A stretch of DNA of 10,720 nucleotides from DAOTMI01 sp964605545 (lineage in GTDB: Bacteria > Patescibacteriota > Microgenomatia > UBA12405), in contig CAZSCX010000020.1 of assembly GCA_964605545.1 (NCBI GenBank), forward strand, positions 1 to 10,720, read 5' to 3'. Positions 4,999 to 10,720 of the stretch are shown here, one piece after another (the first letter of the stretch is position 1; each line of letters starts with the position of its first letter). Below the pieces are notes generated by a model. The model was not told where the DNA came from, did no database searches, and saw only the letters and a program-made list of their open reading frames with translations. Both the position numbers and the translations under genes were made by a program.

Positions 4999-7104
4999 AT
5001 GGCAGATGCAATCAAAATAACAAAAAACCGCGACGTTCCAATGGAGCTAGTCCGCAATATCGGTATTATTGCTCATATTGATGCCGGTAAAACTACTACT
5101 ACCGAAAGAATTTTATTTTATACCGGAAAAATCCACAAAATAGGTGTTGTCGATGATGGTACCACCACCACCGACTCTATGGTTCAAGAAAAAGAGCGTG
5201 GTATTACGATTCAATCTGCTTGTATTACTACTTTTTGGAAAGATCATCGTTTTAATATTATCGATACTCCTGGTCACGTTGATTTTACTGCCGAAGTCGA
5301 AAGATCTCTTCGTGTTCTCGATGGTGCTGTAATGGTTTTTGACGGTAACGCCGGTGTACAAGCTCAATCGGAAACCGTTTGGCGTCAAGCTGACAAATAT
5401 GGTGTACCCCGAATTGCTTTCATAAACAAAATGGACAAAATTGGCTCCGATATAGATATGGTTCTAAAAAGTATTAAAGATAAATTACGTGCTCCCGTGG
5501 TTCCTATGGTTTATCCTATCGGTAAAGAGCATGAATTTGTTGGCGTTGTCGATCTTATGACCCGTAAAATGTTAATTTGGGATCAAGATGAACAGGGTAT
5601 TAATTATTCAACCAAAGATTTAACCGATGAATACAAAGAAAAAGTTGAAAAAGCTAGAGCACATATGATCGAGCTTATTGCCGGACACGATGAAGTTTTA
5701 ATGGAAAAATTTTTAAACGACGAAGTTATCGAAGAAAAAGATCTTAAAAGAGTCTTGCGTCAAGCTACTATTGCTCGTAAATTATTCCCAATTTATTGCG
5801 GTTCCAGTTGGCGCAACAAAGGCGTTCAGCCAGTTTTGGATGGTATTGTCGACTATCTTCCTTCACCTATCGATCTCCCTCCCATCGAAGCTTATGATAT
5901 TAACACTCAAGAAAAAATTACCAGAAAACCGGAAAGAACTGAACCTCTTGCCGCTCTTCTTTTTAAAGTTCAATCCGATCCTCATGTTGGTACCTTATCC
6001 TATGTTAGGATTTATTCGGGTATCTTAAAAGCCGGTTCCGAAGTCTACAATGCTACCAAAAAAACATCCGAAAGAATTGGTCGTTTATTGTTAATGCATG
6101 CTGATAAAAGAGAAGGTATTGAAGAAGGTTTTGCCGGAGAAATTGTTGCTTGTATTGGTCTTAAAGAATCTACCACCGGTGACACTCTTTGTGATCGTGA
6201 CAATCAACTCTCCTTGTCTCCTATTCAATTTGCCGATCCCGTTATTTCTCTTTCCATCGAACCAGAAACTGCCGATGATCAGGAAAAAATGGGTCAAGCC
6301 CTCAATCGTCTTGCGGTCGAAGACCCAACTTTCAAAGTTTCTTACAATCACGAAACCGGTCAAACAATTATTGCCGGTATGGGTGAACTTTATCTTGAAA
6401 TTATCGTTGATAGATTAAAAAGAGAATTTGGTGTCAACGTCAAAACCGGTCAACCCCAAGTTGCTTATCGGGAGACTATTTCTGCCAACGCCGATGCCGA
6501 AGGTAAATATATTCATCAATCCGGTGGTCATGGTCAATATGGTCACTGTAAAATAAAAGTTGAACCAAAAAATCGTGGTGAAGGTATCGAATTTGTTAAT
6601 GCCGTCAAAGGTGGTGCTATTCCCGCCAATTTTATTCCGGCCATCGAAAAAGGTGTCAAAGAAACCCTTACTAAGGGTATTATCGCCGGTTATCCTTGCA
6701 CCGATATTAAAGTTACGGTTTACGATGGTACTTATCACGAAGTTGACTCTTCTGAAATGGCCTTCAAACTTGCCGGTTCCTATGCTATTAAATCTGCCTT
6801 TGAACAGGCAAAACCAATCATTCTGGAACCAATTATGAAAATGGAAGTTGCCACTCCTTCGGAATTTATGGGTGCCACTATCGGCGATCTTTCATCCCGT
6901 CGTGGACAAATCAATGGTACTGAGGACGCTTTTGGTTTTACCACTATCAATGCCTTTGTTCCTTTAGAAGCTGTTCGCGGTTATGCCACTACTATTCGGT
7001 CTTTGACCCAAGGTCGCGGATCTTTTTACATGGAACCGGCTCATTATGATCCCGTTCCCCGTGAAATCCAAGAAAATCTCACCAAACCCGAAATCAAAAA
7101 ATAA
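4999..7104 (+). CDS. fusA: Elongation factor G
   Basis: EF-G is the GTPase that moves tRNA and mRNA through the ribosome after peptide transfer and, with RRF, helps recycle ribosomes. The 701 residues are full length for the family. All G motifs are present: P-loop AHIDAGKT at 25-32, switch I RGITI at 67-71, DTPGH at 89-93 with the catalytic His93, NKMD at 143-146 and the G5 loop GSS at 268-270. Domain IV carries the expected glycine-rich tip loop (GGHGQYGH), and the C-terminal FMGATIGDLSSRRGQI block of domain V is intact. It stands alone: divergent from the flavoprotein gene, convergent with the DUF349 gene 8 bases downstream, and without rpsL, rpsG or tuf beside it. Confidence 0.97.
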   Translation: MADAIKITKNRDVPMELVRNIGIIAHIDAGKTTTTERILFYTGKIHKIGVVDDGTTTTDSMVQEKERGITIQSACITTFWKDHRFNIIDTPGHVDFTAEVERSLRVLDGAVMVFDGNAGVQAQSETVWRQADKYGVPRIAFINKMDKIGSDIDMVLKSIKDKLRAPVVPMVYPIGKEHEFVGVVDLMTRKMLIWDQDEQGINYSTKDLTDEYKEKVEKARAHMIELIAGHDEVLMEKFLNDEVIEEKDLKRVLRQATIARKLFPIYCGSSWRNKGVQPVLDGIVDYLPSPIDLPPIEAYDINTQEKITRKPERTEPLAALLFKVQSDPHVGTLSYVRIYSGILKAGSEVYNATKKTSERIGRLLLMHADKREGIEEGFAGEIVACIGLKESTTGDTLCDRDNQLSLSPIQFADPVISLSIEPETADDQEKMGQALNRLAVEDPTFKVSYNHETGQTIIAGMGELYLEIIVDRLKREFGVNVKTGQPQVAYRETISANADAEGKYIHQSGGHGQYGHCKIKVEPKNRGEGIEFVNAVKGGAIPANFIPAIEKGVKETLTKGIIAGYPCTDIKVTVYDGTYHEVDSSEMAFKLAGSYAIKSAFEQAKPIILEPIMKMEVATPSEFMGATIGDLSSRRGQINGTEDAFGFTTINAFVPLEAVRGYATTIRSLTQGRGSFYMEPAHYDPVPREIQENLTKPEIKK

Positions 7105-7112
7105 ACCAAAAT

Positions 7113-8753
7113 TTAATTTTCTAGATTGTCAATATCTTCCTGTAATTTAGAAATTCTTTCGTTTGCATTATCTATTTTTTCTTGTAATGATTCTTCTATT
7201 TCCTCCGCCCTTCTTCCTGGTCTTAAATTACCAATTACTTCTTCCCAATGTTCTATCTTTCCTTCAAGTTCCTCGATTTTATTTTTTTTCCAGCTAATCG
7301 ATTCTTGTTTTTTTGTCTGAAAATACTCATTCTTTTCTTCCCAATAATCAGTGGAAATTTTGTTAAAATCATCCCATAAAGCTTGATTTTCTTCCTTACT
7401 GCCGACACTCCCCGCCGATTTAAATTCTTCCCTTAATTCTTTAATTCTCTCATCCTTTTCCTTAAATGTTTCACTACCATCTATTATCTTTTTTAATTCA
7501 TCGATAATTCTTTCTTTTCTGTCTTTAGCATCTTGATTCTCATTTTTTCTTTTCTCAAAATACTTATTTTTATCTTCCCAATAAATCTCAATTTTTCCTT
7601 GCATTTTATCCCACAAAGCCTGGTCTTCATCTTTATTACCACAAAAACCGAGCCTTTTAAATTTTTCTTTTAATTCTTTTATTTTTTCATCTTTTTCTTT
7701 CCATTTTTGATTACTATCAATTATTACAGAAATTTCTTGAATAATTTCTTGTTTTTCTCTCATTACAGATGAATAATGTTCTGTTTTTCTTTCAGAAAAA
7801 ATCTTTAACATTCCATAAAAATCATCATCAAGTTCTGTCCTTTTATCTCTGTTAAAAATTTGACCAAGATCTTTATACATTTGAGAAAATTCTTTTAATT
7901 TTTGATTAGCCAGTTTGATATCAGGATTATTTACCCAATCCCTAGCTTGAGAAATAATTTTTTGCTTTTCATGAATGCGATTATATTCTTGGTTTTCTGC
8001 TTTTTCAAAAAATATTTTGGAATATTCAAACCAATCTTGTCCTAATTGTCTGCCTTCCTCTCCGGGTAAAGGTCCCGCCTCCCTCCATTGCTTTAATAAA
8101 CCATAAAATTCTAATCTAGCTTGAAAAAAATCGTCAGAATAATTAGCTAAATATGCAGCCTGTTTTAATAACTCACTCTTTAAATTATAACGAATATTCC
8201 ATTCTCTCTGAGACTCAGACTCCAAATCTTTTATTTTTTTTGCTAATTTTTCAAAATCTCCAAGAGCGTTATAATTTGCCAAAATTTCATATTGATGTTT
8301 TATCTTTAATAAACAAGACGCTTTATCATTTGTGCTTCTATATTCATCGACAAAATCATTTATTTTTTCCTCTAATGCTACAAATCTCGTTGCAAAATAA
8401 GCAAGAGCATTTTCTGGTTTACCCCTCAATTCACCAATTATTCGTTCCTCATTGGTAAAATTATTAATACAAACAATCTCATTTTTTTCATTAATATATC
8501 CTGCTTTTTCCTCACCATTACCACAACCAAAAAAGAAAGTGTAATTACGATAAAATACTTTATCTCTAACATTTCCTAAATTGTCTTCTGTTACTGTGAT
8601 TACGTCACAAAGCACTTTGGATACCGAATAAACATCACCAGTTTCTTTATCAAAATTACCTTTATGACGCAAATTCCTATTTTTATCCTCTATAAAAACC
8701 CTACCACTTTCGTTATTAATATACCCCTTTTTATAATTATTTTCTTTGCCCAT
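7113..8753 (-). CDS. DUF349 repeat protein with novel N-terminal region
   Basis: The 546-residue protein has no signal peptide or membrane segment and is very rich in Lys, Glu, Asp and Asn. Four helical repeats of about 70 residues (192-260, 262-330, 332-405, 411-483) carry the DUF349 pattern: a Lys-rich helix, a helix ending in a W/F-K-xx-G turn (KQWREAG, MYKDLG, KFKRLG, EFKSAG), then LW/DF and a helix with aromatic residues. The last two repeats are most alike. A coiled coil follows (487-545) after an RPG turn at 511-513. The first 130 residues are beta-rich and contain two similar GYIN units (10-20 and 85-95) of no family I know. DUF349 function is not established; a scaffold or nucleic-acid role would be a guess. 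An earlier in-frame ATG at 8879 would run through the promoter and into the HAD gene, so 8753 is preferred. Confidence 0.8.
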   Translation of the reverse strand: MGKENNYKKGYINNESGRVFIEDKNRNLRHKGNFDKETGDVYSVSKVLCDVITVTEDNLGNVRDKVFYRNYTFFFGCGNGEEKAGYINEKNEIVCINNFTNEERIIGELRGKPENALAYFATRFVALEEKINDFVDEYRSTNDKASCLLKIKHQYEILANYNALGDFEKLAKKIKDLESESQREWNIRYNLKSELLKQAAYLANYSDDFFQARLEFYGLLKQWREAGPLPGEEGRQLGQDWFEYSKIFFEKAENQEYNRIHEKQKIISQARDWVNNPDIKLANQKLKEFSQMYKDLGQIFNRDKRTELDDDFYGMLKIFSERKTEHYSSVMREKQEIIQEISVIIDSNQKWKEKDEKIKELKEKFKRLGFCGNKDEDQALWDKMQGKIEIYWEDKNKYFEKRKNENQDAKDRKERIIDELKKIIDGSETFKEKDERIKELREEFKSAGSVGSKEENQALWDDFNKISTDYWEEKNEYFQTKKQESISWKKNKIEELEGKIEHWEEVIGNLRPGRRAEEIEESLQEKIDNANERISKLQEDIDNLEN

Positions 8754-8769
8754 AAAATAATTTTGGCAT

Positions 8770-8778
8770 ATTATAACA
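8770..8778 (-). promoter_or_regulatory. Extended -10 promoter for the DUF349 gene
   Basis: On the minus strand the nonamer is TGTTATAAT, a perfect extended -10. It ends 16 bases before the ATG at 8753, predicting a short leader of roughly 9 bases that is A/T only and has no Shine-Dalgarno site. The position also argues against the upstream ATG at 8879 as the start. Confidence 0.6.
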
Positions 8779-8812
8779 CTTTTAAAAAATATCAAAAACA
8801 AAAAATTATTAC

Positions 8813-8821
8813 TGTTATAAT
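8813..8821 (+). promoter_or_regulatory. Extended -10 promoter, leaderless, for the HAD gene
   Basis: TGTTATAAT ends 5 bases before the ATG at 8827, the same layout as in front of rmlD. The predicted start of transcription is at or within a base or two of the A of the ATG. It is divergent from the promoter at 8770-8778, with 34 bases between the two nonamers. Confidence 0.6.
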
Positions 8822-8826
8822 TAAGC

Positions 8827-9774
8827 ATGACAGAAACAAGTCGAATCGAAAGAAATATCATTGAACAACCATTAACCATTGTTCACGGCTATGATGTTGA
8901 TGGCACATTATCTTTCCCCAACGAATCTATTCCTGTATTTACTAAAGAATTTATAAAAGGTTTGCACCAAAATTTTGGTGTCGTTGGTATTCTCAGTTCA
9001 GGCAAATCTGCTTCCTATTTAGAAAAACAAGCCGAGGGTTGTCATATTTTTCATTGGTTTGCCGAAAATCATGCCGTTTTTCAAAAAAAAGGTGAAACTC
9101 CGCAAATTATAGACAAGGATAGTTTGGAACATTTAATTATTCTCAGACATGCCATCGGCCTGGAACCAACCCAAGAAGGCGTCAGCACCATACGCCTTGA
9201 CGGTCTTGAAGCCGAAGTAGCTATCGAAGAAGGAAAATTAGGTGTTTTAACTATTTTTCCGGAAAATGGTCCCGTTGCCAAGAGATGGACATTTAATGAA
9301 CAATTTACTAGACGGCAAGTGTATGACAGATTAAACGAAATTATCAAAAAAGAAAAATTACGCCTATTTGTTTTAGAACCACACGGTGATGGTGCCATTG
9401 ATGTTGTTAGATTAGACAAATATAATCGCCAGCTCGATAAAAGTTCGTTTGCTTCTTTATGCCAAGATATCTTTCAGGGCAATTTAAATCTTGCCTATTT
9501 TGGTGACGGTACCAACGATGTTCCTGCTTGGAATAATTCTGATGTTTTTGGTATAACATTCAAAAACGCTCCCGATTCTGTTAAAGCCTCAGTCACCAAT
9601 AAGGGTTATAAGGGCTACATCAGTAGCCTCAATGGTCCTGAAGGTGGCGTCTTTGCCGGCGTTGTTTATTTAGCCACAGAAGGTTTTTATGGCGGAAAAC
9701 AATCCCAAAATGTCGAGCTTTATGGTAGGGAATTTTTAGATGCCTACAAAAAACAAAGAGTCATCTTTGTCTAA
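8827..9774 (+). CDS. HAD superfamily (Cof-like, class IIB) phosphatase
   Basis: A 315-residue cytoplasmic Mg2+-dependent hydrolase, most likely acting on a phosphorylated sugar or similar small metabolite; the substrate is not evident. HAD motif I is DVDGTL with nucleophile D23 and acid/base D25. Motif II is probably the serine pair S57/S58 (ILSSGKS). The motif III lysine is likely K198 near DVVRLDKYN, and motif IV is FGDGTNDVPAW with D227 and D231. The long insert between motifs II and III (about residues 60-195) is the cap, as in class IIB enzymes such as Cof, sucrose-phosphate phosphatase and phosphomannomutase. The C-terminal 45 residues (GGVFAGVVYLATEGF onward) continue beyond the usual core. 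The start is supported by the promoter immediately upstream. It reads toward tuf but is separated from it by a 117-base gap with its own promoter. Confidence 0.85.
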   Translation: MTETSRIERNIIEQPLTIVHGYDVDGTLSFPNESIPVFTKEFIKGLHQNFGVVGILSSGKSASYLEKQAEGCHIFHWFAENHAVFQKKGETPQIIDKDSLEHLIILRHAIGLEPTQEGVSTIRLDGLEAEVAIEEGKLGVLTIFPENGPVAKRWTFNEQFTRRQVYDRLNEIIKKEKLRLFVLEPHGDGAIDVVRLDKYNRQLDKSSFASLCQDIFQGNLNLAYFGDGTNDVPAWNNSDVFGITFKNAPDSVKASVTNKGYKGYISSLNGPEGGVFAGVVYLATEGFYGGKQSQNVELYGREFLDAYKKQRVIFV

Positions 9775-9799
9775 AAGTTTTTCAAAAGTAACTTCACGC

Positions 9800-9828
9800 T
9801 TGCATTAGTCCCAATCTACTGCTACAAT
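9800..9828 (+). promoter_or_regulatory. tuf promoter with -35 and extended -10
   Basis: TTGCAT at 9800-9805 (consensus TTGACA) and TACAAT at 9823-9828 (consensus TATAAT) are separated by exactly 17 bases, and TGC at 9820-9822 adds the extended -10. This is the only promoter in the window with a recognisable -35, consistent with the high expression expected for EF-Tu. Transcription should begin near 9835. Confidence 0.7.
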
Positions 9829-9834
9829 TCTAAA

Positions 9835-9891
9835 GTCTTTTAAGCTAAAATATAGCTAAATTATTATCAATTATTATAAAAAAATAAAAAT
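9835..9891 (+). other. tuf 5' leader, A/U-rich, no Shine-Dalgarno
   Basis: About 57 bases of predicted untranslated leader, nearly all A and T. It contains two copies of AGCTAAA (9843-9849 and 9854-9860), two copies of TTATTAT (9861-9867 and 9871-9877) and an A-rich run up to the start codon. There is no purine-rich Shine-Dalgarno motif. An unstructured A/U-rich leader of this kind can recruit ribosomes through protein S1 in other bacteria; that role here is inference. Confidence 0.45.
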
Positions 9892-10720
9892 ATGGCTGCT
9901 GCTACTTTTCAAAGAACAAAACCACATGTTAATGTTGGTACTATTGGACACGTTGATCACGGAAAAACTACCCTCTCTGCTGCAATCGCTAAAGTACAAG
10001 GAAATCCCAAGTCTTACGCTGATATTGCTAAAGGCGGTACTGTTCGTGACGCTTCCAAAATCGTTACTATCGCTATTTCTCACATCGAATATGAATCCGA
10101 CAAAAGACACTATGCCCATATTGATTGTCCCGGTCATGCCGACTATGTAAAAAACATGATTACCGGTGCCGCTCAAATGGACGGTGCTATCCTTGTTGTT
10201 TCTGCACCCGACGGTCCAATGCCTCAAACCAGAGAACACGTTTTGCTTGCCAACCAAGTCAATGTTCCTGCTATGGTCGTTTATTTAAACAAAGTCGATT
10301 TAGTCACTGATCCTGAATTTTTGGATTTAGTTGAAATGGAAATTCGCGATTTATTAACCAAATACGGTTTTCCTGGAAACGAAGTTACAATTATTCGTGG
10401 TTCTGCTCTTAAAGCTCTCGAAGGTGATGCCGAAGGTGTTGAATCCATCAAAAAATTGATGGAAGCTCTTGATACCTACATTCCTGAACCTAAAAGAGAA
10501 TTAGACAAACCATTCCTTTTACCAATCGAAGATGTATTTTCCATCAAAGGTCGAGGTACAGTTGCTACCGGTAGAATTGAACGTGGTAAAGTTAAAGTTA
10601 ACGAAGAAGTAGAAATCGTTGGTCTTCGTGACACCAAAAAAGTTGTCGTTACCGGAGTCGAAATGTTCCACAAAATGCTTGATGAAGGTCAAGCTGGCGA
10701 CAATGTTGGTTTACTCCTTC
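9892..10720 (+). CDS. tuf: Elongation factor Tu, 5' part
   Basis: EF-Tu delivers aminoacyl-tRNA to the ribosome as a GTP complex. The 276 residues seen cover the GTPase domain and most of domain 2; the gene runs off the window. G1 is GHVDHGKT (19-26), G3 is DCPGH (78-82, catalytic His82), G4 is NKVD (133-136) and G5 is SAL (171-173). KPFLLPIEDVF and RGTVATGRIERG mark the start of domain 2. The switch I motif, RGITI in nearly all EF-Tu, reads KIVTI (56-60): the Mg2+-binding Thr59 is kept but the Arg-Gly pair is lost. The EF-G in this window keeps RGITI. The start is fixed by the conserved FQRTKPHVNVGTIGH N-terminus. Confidence 0.97.
   Translation, partial: MAAATFQRTKPHVNVGTIGHVDHGKTTLSAAIAKVQGNPKSYADIAKGGTVRDASKIVTIAISHIEYESDKRHYAHIDCPGHADYVKNMITGAAQMDGAILVVSAPDGPMPQTREHVLLANQVNVPAMVVYLNKVDLVTDPEFLDLVEMEIRDLLTKYGFPGNEVTIIRGSALKALEGDAEGVESIKKLMEALDTYIPEPKRELDKPFLLPIEDVFSIKGRGTVATGRIERGKVKVNEEVEIVGLRDTKKVVVTGVEMFHKMLDEGQAGDNVGLLL

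Noticed and set aside
6091..6738. Open frames antisense to fusA
   Set aside because: These are complements of conserved EF-G codons rich in GGT, GAA and GTT; nothing supports translation.
8754..8879. N-terminal extension of the DUF349 protein with a hydrophobic stretch resembling a signal peptide
   Set aside because: The extension runs through the TGTTATAAT promoter and overlaps the start of the divergent HAD gene; the hydrophobic residues come from A/T-rich promoter DNA.
9775..9794. Weak AAGTT/AACTT inverted repeat after the HAD stop as a terminator
   Set aside because: Five A/T-rich pairs around a 10-base loop with no T run following; not a credible intrinsic terminator.
9874..10257. Open frame antisense to the start of tuf
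   Set aside because: It lies wholly opposite a highly conserved gene; its composition follows from tuf codon bias and it has no promoter or start context of its own.

Overview
The window is an A/T-rich, gene-dense bacterial segment. It most resembles the Candidate Phyla Radiation (Candidatus Patescibacteria), possibly Microgenomates. That placement is an inference from the very small intergenic gaps, overlapping convergent genes, near-absence of Shine-Dalgarno sites, a divergent EF-Tu switch I and scattered palindromic repeats. TGA is used as a stop (end of rmlC and of the flavoprotein gene), so the code is the standard bacterial one and not the TGA=Gly code of Gracilibacteria/SR1.

Layout. 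1-429 is the 3' end of a gene with a LytR C-terminal domain. 473-1258 holds two unrecognised small genes whose 3' ends overlap tail to tail. 1310-3798 carries rmlB, rmlC and rmlD for dTDP-L-rhamnose synthesis; rmlA is not in the window. 3770-4939 (minus) is an FAD-dependent amine-oxidase/UDP-galactopyranose-mutase-like protein, converging on and overlapping rmlD. 4999-7104 is fusA (EF-G). 7113-8753 (minus) is a four-repeat DUF349 coiled-coil protein. 8827-9774 is a HAD-IIB phosphatase. 9892-10720 is the 5' two thirds of tuf (EF-Tu), running off the edge. No stretch longer than about 120 bases lacks a gene, and I see no RNA gene, insertion sequence or CRISPR array.

How it fits together. The first half looks like a cell-surface glycan region: an LCP/LytR-type domain, rhamnose nucleotide-sugar synthesis and a sugar-mutase-like flavoprotein. 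The second half carries two translation factors, each transcribed apart from the usual str operon order (no rpsL/rpsG here), separated by the DUF349 and HAD genes.

The most consistent non-coding signal is an extended -10 nonamer (TGYTATAAT or near match), found five times just upstream of start codons. In four cases it lies 5 to 8 bases from the ATG, predicting leaderless mRNAs. tuf instead has a -35, a 17-base spacer, an extended -10 and an A/U-rich leader of about 57 bases. rmlC, internal to an operon, is the only gene with a clear Shine-Dalgarno site.

The most unusual item is a G/C-rich palindromic repeat read in frame inside the flavoprotein gene, with a related intergenic copy upstream of rmlD. 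I did not find a clear undescribed multi-gene system.
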